The notes below the pieces were generated by a model. That model was not told the origin of the DNA. It did not search any database and saw only the letters and a list, made by a program, of their open reading frames with translations. Positions 12,001 to 21,800 of a DNA stretch of 64,000 nucleotides are shown here, piece after piece. Source of the stretch: Centropus unirufus. Taxonomy: Eukaryota > Chordata > Aves > Cuculiformes > Centropidae. The translations under genes were made by a program, and so were the position numbers. The stretch's first letter is position 1; every line of letters starts with the position of its first letter. The DNA is taken from assembly GCA_013397695.1 (NCBI GenBank), contig VYZI01000147.1:641822-705821 (forward strand), given 5' to 3'.

Positions 12001-15000
12001 GTCTGCTGCACTTGGATTGCCAAATACTAAGGAATGTCCACTTGGCTGTTCAGGGCAGCAATGAGTCTTGTTCTGCTGAAATAGCAGAAAATGCACCGGG
12101 ACCTAACACCTAGACCCATGTATATTGGTTTTGTTTGCATAGTAGTATAAAAATCTCTTGGCATACATATCAGTATGTATAGCACCTCTGGTTAATGAAT
12201 AAACTTTGTAAATTAAATATTTCAATACCCAGAATTTCCTAAATATCTGAAATTGCCCGCTCAGTGTTCATTGTGTAGTGACCTCCTTTGTAGACCCTGT
12301 CTGTATGTGTTCCCTCCTGAGGCGGAGGGGAGCTTTTTAGAACCTGAATCAGATCAGGGGCTTAATTTTAGGAGCTCTTGATTGACCTCTAGAGGAATCT
12401 TTCTCCACTGCCTGTATGGGAAGAGGAGCCAGGTATTTTGAAGGCTACATTGATTGACTAAACCTGGGTAATTTGAACATATTCAGCTACTTCTAAAAGC
12501 ACACGCATTTTCCTTTAATAAACTCTCTTCTTCTCTTTGTATTCACAGGACAGGGTGACGTTCCGAAGAATCATTGTAAAAAATAATGCCAAAAAGAGAA
12601 GAATGTATGAAAGTTTTATTGAGTCATTGCCATTCCTTAAATCTTTAGAAGTAAGATTTGTATTGTACTATTTTAATGGCTCTGTCAGAGGTACCTGATA
12701 AGATTCTGCTTTTGCAGAGTTTAAATTTGGAATGAGTTTTTTTTTTCTCCACAATAAAAATTCTCATACTTTTGTTGTGGAGAGAGACCATATTTTTTTA
12801 TATTTCTGAATTTTCAAGATAAAGAACTATTGTTAATATTTTTTTTTTTACTTTTATCTTTTTTCCTGAGCTTAATTTTACTAGATATTAGCCAATAAAA
12901 TTAAACAATGACCGAGAGTATTTAAAAATAGTTTCATTTAACAGCTATGCATGCTTATATGAAAATAATTTTTTATGAGAAAGGGCTTTCTAAATGTAAG
13001 ATTGTAACATTAACCAAATACTTGTTTTCTGGTTTTACATGAAGGTATCTGAGCGTTTAAAAGTGGTTGATGTGATTGGCACCAAAGTGTATAAAGATGG
13101 AGAACAAATCATTGCTCAGGTATGGTTTATTTCTAGTTTTAGGGTTGTTGTTTTTTTTCCAATGGGTAACAACTATCACGTTATCTATAGTCAACACAAA
13201 CTTTTAAACTATGTTTTTCTCAGTCAAATGAAATAAAAACACTGCATCTAAGAGAGGTGATTATTTTTTCCAGAAGCCGATTTTTCACTTACGGCGGCAC
13301 TATGAAAAACATCCTTCTTTGTACTTATGAATGAAGTAGTCAACATTTTTAGTATACTTGAAAGTTAAAATTATATGAAAGAGTGATTGTTTGCACTAAG
13401 GAGTACTGAAGACTTATCTTGGTTTTGTTGTTAAAATGTGATAACCTTTTGAAGAAGAAGAATGCAGAAGTATTCAGTGTAACCAGCTGAGAGAGTCTTG
13501 TCCCCAGATAGTTATGAGGTATCTAGTTGGAAGCTTTTTATGCTGGAAACCCTTTAAGAAAAATAAGTTAGAAGGAATACAAAGGTGGAGAAACAGGAAT
13601 AATGATCCTGAAATCCTCCATAACAATTTTTTCCTCAGCTTTTTGTGTAAGGCCCAATCAGCTATGTCTCTTGATGAAAAGGCCTCACTGTCTGTTCTGT
13701 ATAGGTATTTTGATTATTATGTGCTTGGAGTATGGTTTTCACATTAAAAGTTATTTCTTTTGAACCAGGTATCAAAAAGATGAGCTTCAAGGCACTGGCT
13801 GCAAATATTTTAATGTTACTGTGAAATTAAAAGGGAAATTTTACATTTCCTTCATGCACCTTTTTTTTTTAATTCTACAGGGTGACTCGGCTGATTCTTT
13901 CTTCATTGTGGAATCTGGAGAAGTAAGGATTATAATGACAAGGAAGGTAAACATCTCTAAAACACAGAATGTTATTTTGTTTAAAAGCTTGATCTATTCT
14001 AAGTGTTAAAATAATGCTAGGATGGTACTAATTTTTCCGAGTTCAGTAAATCTCTCTCATTCTCTCCCTTCCTCTTTCTTATTTTATCTTTTATTTTATA
14101 TTTTTCAGGGTAAACAAGACATAGAAGAGAATGGAGCAGTTGAAATAGCTCGATGCTCAAGAGGACAGTATTTTGGAGAACTTGCTCTTGTAACTAACAA
14201 ACCACGAGCTGCTTCTGCCTTTGCTCTTGGCACTGTCAAATGTTTAGGTATTGTTCAATAATATTCTATATCTCATATACTATGATACATAATCTTTCTG
14301 GTAATTTGTTATTGTGGACCCTGTCTTTCTCCAGCATATAAGACATTTAAGTTAATTGAAAGAGCTTTAAACTAGATTTAAAGCAGGAAAAGGATAAAAG
14401 CAGGCTTGATGGAGGTAAGCCTGGAGCAGCTCGTTGATACGCTAGTGAGGTCCTTTGGCCTGACGTCTCTGTGGAGGAACAGGATGGAGATCTAAGTGGC
14501 AGCAAAGATTCCGGCCAACTATTGAGCCAAGTAGGGAAGGCACCCTGCTGGATCTGTTGTTTGAGAACAGAAAAGGATTTGTGGATGATGTGATGGTTGG
14601 AGGCCATCTTAGGCACAGTGATCATGAAATAAAGAATTTTCAGTTCTCAGAAAAGTAAGAAGGAGATCAGCAGAATTGTCACCATGGACTTCCAAGAGGC
14701 AGCCTTTGGCCTGTTTAGGAGCCTTGTTGACAGAATCCCTTGGGAAGGGATTCCCTTGTCCAGGAAGGCTGGACATTCCTCAAGAAGGAAATCTTAGAGG
14801 CGTAGGACCAGGCTGTCCCCATACATCAAAAGATGAGCTGGCAGGCAAGAACAACAGCCTGTCTGAACAGATGGCTCTGTCTGGAACTCGGGGAAAAACA
14901 AAGGAGAGTTTATGACCTTCAGAAGTAGGGAAAATAAGAAGGGCCAAAAAATTGTTCACCAAGCCTCTTTCCATCATTTACCAGCAGTTGGGGCTAACCA

Positions 15001-16727
15001 AGGAGGTCCCAGTTGACTGGAGGTTAGCAAATCTGATGCCCATCTACAAGAAGGGCCAGGAGGAGGGTCTAGGGAACTAGAGGCCTGTCAGCCTGACTTC
15101 AGTGCTGGGTAAGGTAATGGAGCAGATCGTCTTGCGTTCCATCATGCAGTATGCACAGGACAACCAGGTGGTCAGACCCAGTCAGCATGGATTTAGGAAG
15201 GGCAGGTCCTGCTTAACTAACCTGATGTCCTGGCAAAGTGACCCGCTTTTTTGATGAGGGAAAGGCTGTGGATGTAGTCTACCCAGACTTCAGTAAAGTG
15301 TTTGACACAGTTTCTCACAGCATTCTGCTCAACAAACTGGCTGCCACTGGCCTGGACAGGTACCTTCTCTCCAGGGTGGAAAACTGGCTGGAAGGTCAGG
15401 CCCAAAGAGTTGTGGTAAATGGAGCTCAGTCTAGCTGGAGGTTGGTCACGAGTGGTGTTCCTCAGGGCTGGGGCCAGTCCTGTTTAATATCTATCAATTA
15501 TCTGGTTGAGGGGATCAAGCGCACCCTCAGGAAGTTTGCAGATGACACAAGAGAAGTGGCAGTCTCAAACGACTTGAGGGAAGGAAGGCTCTGCAGAGGG
15601 ATCTGGACAGGCTGGATTGATGGGCCGAAGCCAACTGTATGAGGTTCAACAAGGCCAAGTGTTGGGTCCAGAATTGGGTCACAACAACCTCCTGTCATGC
15701 TACAGGCTTGGGGAAGACTGGCTGGAAAGCTGTGAGGTAGAAAAGGACCTGAGGATGCTAGTCAACAGTGGCTGAGTCAGCAGTGTGCTCTGGTGGCCAA
15801 GAAGGCCAATAATATCCTGGCTTGTATCAGAAATAACGTTGATGAGATGACAGGAAAGAATAAGAAGCAGTGGTGAGGAAGAATGTCATTACCCAGCATG
15901 GGCGATTTGCAAAGATCTCTGGCACTTCCCATTTAGGAGGGATCTTGAGCTTTTCTCAGGAAGCCAAACCCACCTAGAGGGAACCAGGGTGGAAGCTGGT
16001 TGAGGTATAAAGTTTTGTCCCTGGCCTCTTGGCTAGAACTAGAGAGGATAGCATTATGTGAGCAGGTACAGAAAGTATTCTTGGCTACACACTGACATTG
16101 CATGGGAATCGCTATCTCCAACTTTTCATTTGTTTACTGGGAAATAAGTATCTATTACAATTCCCACTGTGAGTGGAGACAAGTAAAAGCAGCAAGGGAA
16201 CAGGTGAAGTTAGACCTCAAATACAACCAATAACAGTAGTAACGTATGTGGTTTTCAGAAATCTCAAGGGTCTTAAAACTAGGTCCTGGGGCGGAACTCA
16301 GGCCCCTCCAGACTTCTTCAGCAGCTCTTGGGTCACATAGGTCTTAATAAGAAAATATTTTCAAAATAAGAAACCCAGCAAATTCTAAATCTATTTATGA
16401 AGTTTCGAGACAGCATTGTGTTGGTTGATCTTGGTTTTGCTACATTAAGTGGTTCTCTTCTGTGCAGAGTATATGCCTCAGTAGATTCTGTCCTATTATA
16501 ATTAAAAATTTTACTGTGGAATGTCATAAACACCAAGATTAATGCCTGCAACTGACGAGCACATTTTATTCTTTCTCTCCCCTTTTATCTTAGTCATGGA
16601 TGTGCAGGCATTTGAAAGGCTCTTGGGACCTTGTATGGAAATTCTGAAAAGAAACATTGCAAACTATGAGGAACAGCTAGTTGCTCTGTTTGGAACAAAC
16701 ATGGACATTGCCGATACCAGTGCATGA
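8969..16727 (+). CDS. PRKAR2B: cAMP-dependent protein kinase type II-beta regulatory subunit, C-terminal 258 residues (7 exons)
   Basis: Spliced CDS: 8969-9075, 11150-11303, 12549-12650, 13045-13119, 13881-13946, 14109-14247, 16594-16727. All junctions are GT-AG and in phase, giving 258 codons plus TGA, exactly human residues 161-418 with no length change. The protein is the regulatory subunit of PKA: it holds the catalytic subunit inactive and releases it when cAMP binds. Two tandem cyclic-nucleotide-binding domains are visible. Each has its phosphate-binding cassette, FGELALMYNTPRAA (about 221-234) and FGELALVTNKPRAA (about 350-363), with the Glu and Arg that contact cAMP intact. The N-terminal dimerisation/AKAP-docking domain and the pseudosubstrate site lie upstream of the window. 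The IIb form rather than IIa is called from the near identity of the recognisable segments to PRKAR2B, the C-terminus NMDIADTSA, and HBP1 as downstream neighbour. Confidence 0.97.
9740..10300 (+). mobile_element. CR1 LINE 3' fragment
   Basis: The sequence runs through typical CR1 3' blocks: 'cagttctggggcccaca', 'tttggagaaaaggaggct', a degenerate 'gtgggaatggttcaaagc', and finally 'ttggactggaagatctttgt' near the 3' end. It lies in the PRKAR2B intron between exons 8969-9075 and 11150-11303. A poly-T stretch at about 9840-9870 interrupts it. Confidence 0.8.
10728..10755. repeat. (TTA)n microsatellite
   Basis: About 28 bases of tandem TTA/ATT units with one G interruption, inside a PRKAR2B intron. 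Confidence 0.9.
11013..11032. repeat. 20-bp perfect palindrome
   Basis: TTGCTTGTTTAAACAAGCAA is exactly self-complementary with no spacer and is centred on GTTTAAAC. It sits 117 bases upstream of the acceptor of the exon at 11150. The core contains paired forkhead-like TGTTTA half-sites on both strands. Any function is unknown. Confidence 0.9.
11150..11303 (+). CDS. PRKAR2B: PRKAR2B coding exon with phosphate-binding cassette A
   Basis: Acceptor tattaacag, donor gtaagt. It encodes GTYDIYVKCDGVGRCVGTYD and then the cassette FGELALMYNTPRAA. The conserved Glu and Arg that bind the cyclic phosphate are present. It ends with SPGSIWGL. Confidence 0.97.
12549..12650 (+). CDS. PRKAR2B: PRKAR2B coding exon (residues about 248-281)
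   Basis: Acceptor ttcacag, donor gtaaga; exactly 34 codons in phase 0. It encodes DRVTFRRIIVKNNAKKRRMY then ESFIESLPFLKSLE, the helical link between the two cAMP-binding domains. Confidence 0.97.
13045..13119 (+). CDS. PRKAR2B: PRKAR2B coding exon (residues about 282-306)
   Basis: Acceptor acatgaag, donor gtatgg; 25 codons, phase 0. It encodes VSERLKVVDVIGTKVYKDGE then QIIAQ, the first strands of cAMP-binding domain B. The acceptor is less pyrimidine-rich next to the AG than the others in the gene, but the protein match is unambiguous. Confidence 0.95.
13881..13946 (+). CDS. PRKAR2B: PRKAR2B coding exon (residues about 307-328)
   Basis: A T-rich tract and ctacag precede the exon, and gtaaac follows. 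Twenty-two codons in phase 0 encode GDSADSFFIVESGEVRIIMT then RK, within cAMP-binding domain B. Confidence 0.96.
14109..14247 (+). CDS. PRKAR2B: PRKAR2B coding exon with phosphate-binding cassette B
   Basis: Acceptor tttttcag, donor gtattg. It encodes GKQDIEENGAVEIARCSRGQ, the cassette FGELALVTNKPRAA, and then SAFALGTVKCL. It ends with one base of a Val codon that completes in the last exon, where human has Ala. Confidence 0.97.
14355..15880 (+). mobile_element. Degenerate CR1 LINE, endonuclease end and reverse transcriptase parts of ORF2
   Basis: This non-LTR retrotransposon copy lies in the last intron of PRKAR2B. Readable pieces include the end of an apurinic-type endonuclease with the Ser-Asp-His motif (14617-14625, in LRHSDHEI). 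An RT segment follows with MPIYKKGQEE (from about 15041), FDEGKAVDVVYPDFSKVFDT (about 15247-15306), SGVPQG, and the catalytic FADD (about 15535-15546). The copy is dead: an in-frame TAG sits at 15078-15080, the reading frame changes near 15225, and material is missing between SGVPQG and FADD. The 3' end tails off near 15880 without a clear CR1 terminus. It has the same orientation as the host gene. Confidence 0.9.
16594..16727 (+). CDS. PRKAR2B: PRKAR2B terminal coding exon and stop
   Basis: Acceptor ttttatcttag. It encodes MDVQAFERLLGPCMEILKRN and continues to the C-terminus ALFGTNMDIADTSA, then TGA at 16725-16727. The last few residues vary between vertebrates; the rest of the exon matches the family closely. 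Confidence 0.97.
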
Positions 16728-18815
16728 ACTAAACATTGGAGCAACAAGACCGGTTATGGAATATAGCACAGTAGTGGTTAGTCCACTGAGAAATTGTCTC
16801 TCTTCCGATAGATGCCAAGCATTTTCTGTGATTTTAAGACTGGGTTTGGGTTTTTCTTGGTTTTTTTTTTTTTGTTCGTTTGGGGTTTGTTTGGTTTTTT
16901 TACTTATTACAGTGGAAATACTAGTAAACAAATTAGGAATCCAGTAAATTGTGGTCTTGATTTTTAAAAGTGCTTAGCACTGATGGTTCCATCTCGTATT
17001 AAGAAGACCCATAGTGGCAGAGCACCTTTGAAAATGAAGTCCTTTCAGCATTTCCTTGAAGAGTAGGTTTAAAAAAAAAAACCCACATGCGGTGAACTGC
17101 AACCAGCCTCTGTTCTTCAAAAAGGTTACAACTTTTCTGGGAAGACTGTTAGTTTGAATGTGGTATGTTGAAAGTATTAGTGCACACAAAGTGTTTATAT
17201 GTATTAATAAAGAAGATATACAGTAGATATTACTTTCAGACTATTACAGTTTGTCATGATTTTATGTTGCATTTATCACAGAAGTAGTGAATCACAAGAC
17301 TAATTGTAAGATAAAGCATGACAATGCATTTTGTGTAACACTCATGGCCCAAATCTGGTTTTTAACATTTTGTAATTTGGTTTAAAGTCCTCTTTGTTTA
17401 ATAAGTCATGTTTCAGCACGACACTGTTATATCTTATGCAATTTAGAGGACTTGTATATTTTTGCAATAAACTGCATTTTTTATTAGTTACGTGTATTCT
17501 GTACAGTCCAGAGTGAGGACAACTGACAAATTGACCTTGGTACTTTAAAAGCAAAGGTGTAGGTCATTGTCACATTCTGCCTCATCACACCTAACCTGTA
17601 ATGTTTTCCTTCTCCTTTGTTTCATATTTATGCATTCTGTCTTCTCTATGCTTATTCTTTAGTTATTTTTTTTTAGATCTCACTATTTTTATCTGTTAAA
17701 TCTTTTACCTATCTCAAATGAAATGATCTCTGTATATCTCTCTTCTTGCAGTCTAATCTTAGCTATCAAAGACCAGATTCAATTACTGAAGTGATTGATA
17801 TCAAAAGCCATGCTAAACTAAGCTTGTACTTGAAGAATGCTTATCAGGAAGTACAAAAATATTTTTAATTTGACAGATCAATACTTCAAAAGCTTTGCAC
17901 GAGGGTGGAAAGTACACGACTGTTGAAGCTACCTTGTCCTGCTTTCGAAAACCTGTAGGGCATCATAAAAATAATCTTTTGAGCCATAATAGCATGGGAT
18001 ACCTCCTGAGACTGAGAAGAGAGAATATCATCTTAATTGCGAGCACAAGCTCCTCGCTTACCAGGGTCTGTGAATGGAAATTTCACGCACAGCCCAATTT
18101 TCCTACTGCTTACTGACCTGTCTATTGATTTACCTGGCAAGCAAGTGCACGTGATGGTGATTGGCAGTGGTTCTGCCGCAATGAGCCTAAAGGACCTGTC
18201 AGATACAATCTGATAGGACAAAGGAAGGCTGCTTGTGCCCTGTTTCAAACACCTGAATTATAACATCTTTCCTTCTTCCATAATGACTTTTCTAATGCCA
18301 CATATTTGTGTATGTTGATGTAATTATTATCCTGTAGTTAGTGACATGTTCTGACAATTTATATAATCATACCTGTATATGAACTTATGATTATATAACA
18401 ATATATAATTTATATCATACAGTATGGTATAAATTATAGATCAGTTCCCTAACAAAATACAATCTGAGCAAAATTTACAAACGTCTCTTTTTTTTGTACC
18501 TAGAAACCTGGTATGAATAATTGCACATGTGATAACTTGCCTTTGTACTTTTAATTTATGGAAAAGAAAAGAGAAGCCTGTTATATTAGAAGGAAATATC
18601 AGGTAACCAAAATCTACACTCTTGTCATTCTGTATGCTCAATCTCTAAAAGCTACCTATATTTTGCACTAGCTTGATGTGATTAAGAAAAATGCTAGAAA
18701 TTACTTGTATGGCAGTAAACTACAATCAAGGCCATAAATGCCAGTCATGATATTTTCAATATTGTTGGTTATATTTAAAGTTTCCTTACAATAAACAACA
18801 CTTTTATATATAAAA
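16728..18815 (+). other. PRKAR2B: PRKAR2B 3' UTR with alternative poly(A) signals (end inferred)
   Basis: AT-rich sequence follows the stop codon. AATAAA hexamers occur at 17206-17211, 17466-17471, 18790-18795 and, further on, 19177-19182. A 3' UTR of about 2 kb is usual for this gene in mammals, which favours the third signal for the long form. The first two would give short forms of about 0.5 and 0.75 kb. The end point is an estimate from hexamer position only. Confidence 0.6.
18361..18435 (+). repeat. Two adjacent AT-rich hairpins in the PRKAR2B 3' UTR region
   Basis: Hairpin 1: ATATAATCATA (18361-18371) pairs perfectly with TATGATTATAT (18386-18396). Hairpin 2: 18407-18419 pairs with 18423-18435 around a 3-base loop, 13 pairs including one U-G wobble in RNA. 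They lie about 360 bases before the distal poly(A) signal and would be present only in the long transcript form. Confidence 0.75.
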
Positions 18816-21800
18816 ATCTAAGTTTGTTTATATTGTTGTGTTTTAATTCCATTATCATAAAGTCACCAGTGACCTATTTATACTAATTTATTAAAACAGT
18901 CGTAATGGTTAACACTTCCATGTGATTTTCATAAATGATGGTATGTGGATCATCTGCCTACTCAGAATAGATGACACGCTGGTGTGGTAATTGTCATAGC
19001 TACTTTTGTAATTTTTAGGTGGGAAAAAACTGCGGAGTGACAGATTTAAGATAATCAGAGACTTTGGATTTTCTGAGTCCCAAAGTATGGTTTCATGCAG
19101 TTTTATTGTGTTGCACTTGGAGACTGAATTTCTGGAATTTTCTTTGTTGGTGAATTCAGGGAGGGTAACAAACAGTAATAAATTATTGTTTTGAAAGTTT
19201 AGTCCATATCATTATATCCTTTGTCAGCTACTACTCAGGATTTCCCCTGAATCTATTTGTATGTATGCTTTAAATGTGTCCATCTTCATTTCATAAATGT
19301 GCAAATGTTCATCATAAAAAGGAAATAATTCCAAGTCATGGATTTTTAATGACATTTCAAAACAAGTTAAATAGTTCTAATAATTTCAAACAATACTATG
19401 TCAAGTTTACCTTGTAAGAATGTCTGTGTTCATACTTAGATTACCTCATGCCTCTGTTATTTAAGATTTTCAGCAGCCTTGTTTGCAGTCGGGTCACTAA
19501 AGAAACAGGACTTTGGGAATTACTTGGCATGTACATGTTTGTTTCTCTTCTCTCTCTCCAATCTCACCAGTGATTTATCATTCTGTAGATGATTTAATTG
19601 AATTTGACAGATGGCAGAGTCCTAACGAGGAAAAAAATAAATAAATGCTCCAATGAGTTTGAAAATATGCCCGGCTGGGTGAGGAGAGATAAGCCTGAGA
19701 GAAATCCCTTACGAGAAGGGCATTCCTGGGCTCACATGTTACTAAGCGAAAGAGAATTCCACACAGCAGCAAATATTTACAAATGCTTCAACCATGGGAA
19801 AAAAATGTGACCACGGCCCTCAGTCAATCACAAGACACAAACCCTGAGGAAAGCAGGCTTCCTTGGTCCTCGTGCCAACGTCATCACTTTTTAAATGTCA
19901 TCTGTTTGATCCTCCTGGCATTTCATTCAAATTCATCTGGAAGAAACCCTTCTGAAAGCATTCCTTTCTGAATCTCCTGGTTGAGGTCCAGAAGTGACTG
20001 ACTGTGGAAGTCCTGGGGCAAAGCTGTGAAGAGCGTTATGAAACCATCTACAGCCAAAACCACCATCACTCCCTTTTCTTTCCTCATTTCATCTTTTGTA
20101 TTTAGTAAAAGACTATTCTGGTCCTTGCTGGATTGGTGGGTTTGGTGGGTTTGTTTTGGTTTGGTTTAAATGTTAGGTGCTTTAAGCTTTCTAGAAGGTG
20201 ATTCTGGGGTCAGTCACATCGTAATTTGTGTCATTTTGCAGTTTATGACACACTTTCCATGGCAAGCGTCATTGTTTTTCAGTATCAAGAGTTACCAGAT
20301 GTGCAAAATCAATATCTGCTGGTCATCCTTCACAGACCTGGCACATCAGATACCTGGCCGCCTCTTTTAAGATGCTTGCTGCATATGATAGCTTTTGCTG
20401 AACAAAGTGCTCTGCTGAAAGTCAGTTTGCTCCAGCATGGACACTCGTACATGCTCTTGCTCAAGTCTTTATGTTAGCTCAAAGCCTTTTTTTATCCATT
20501 CATACATGTCATTGTTACAGCTGTGCTTTTTTTTTTTTGGAGTTTCTAAGATACTTTCTTGTGTCTGTAGTGCTCAAGTAAGTATTATTGTGGTTTTCTA
20601 TGGGAGGCGTTGCCTCTTTGGATTCTGCGTATGTCCAGATTTGTGTTGTTGACTGTCTTAGAAAATTTAGGTAATTTCCAAATAATCCTGAGAGTTGATT
20701 TCCATCAGGTACATACCAAGACTGTTTCCAAGTTTTTAATTTACTTTTTGGCTCAAAGATTCTTAACAGGCTGGACACCTTCTCTTCATGTACCAAAGGG
20801 GTGCTGAATATTTTTCTCCAGACATTTCATATCCCAACAAGATTACATTTTAACATTGTCTCTTCCTTCGCCCCATTTCTTTCTTTCACTTGAAGTTATC
20901 TTTATTCCAACAGCCACGTGCAGGGGCAGTGGCAGGTGGGGAATGTAAAACAAGTGGAGTGACTGGCTGGATCCGTTCTGGGACACAGAGGTCTGGTTGG
21001 CTGCACAGTGACTCTCTCTTCCTTATCCACTTTGTCCTATCCCTGTCCCTGCTAGGATGGCAAATCAAGCTGAGCTGGAGTGCAGTAATGGTGTTGCCAT
21101 GGCTGGTGAATACCCACGGGGTATATGTATATATGGGTGAACAGAGAAGAGACAAATGCCAAACTATCCTGTAAAAGAAACTGTGCCCAGTCAAAACCGT
21201 GTGAGAAACTCTGACGCTAGGTTATATGAGGCCATTGTGACATTATCAGCTGACTCAAACTTTTCTTATTGACGTAAATTAAATTGGGACGGCCTAAAAA
21301 TAGCATCATGGCATGGTATGACTACTTTGTCCTCTGTTCTTTGAAGATATTGAATTATTTCAGCTGAACAGCTACGAAGTTTTCAGAAAGGATAATGCTC
21401 TGTGCAGATCTCCCTGTGGAAGACTAATTCCCTGGCAGTGAGTGAGCCTCTAGACCTGCTCCCCCCCATTTCTCAAGATGCTGGTTCTGATAAATGTCTG
21501 ATTTGGAAAAAAACACCCACCTTATCACCAAGCTATATCTTCCTTTTCTCGTTATTGCTTTGTTCTTGTGGAATCAGGAGGTGTGACTATCTTAAGCAAC
21601 CTAAGCTCCACTATACCTGTAGGTTTTAGTTGTGCCTGTATGGTTGTATCCATCATGGAAAATGTTGTGTGCCTGAGACTGTTTGCTAGTGCAGAGGTAT
21701 TGAATGATCAACATTTAATTAGAAATGTTAAGAAACATTAGTTTCTACTGTCTCTCCATACGGCATGGCCATACGCACGTGACCAACTGAGAACAGTCAT

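Noticed and set aside
15238..15642. 134-codon open frame with reverse-transcriptase motifs as a possible host gene
   Set aside because: It is the RT fragment of a decayed CR1 LINE, with stops and frame changes in the flanking element sequence.
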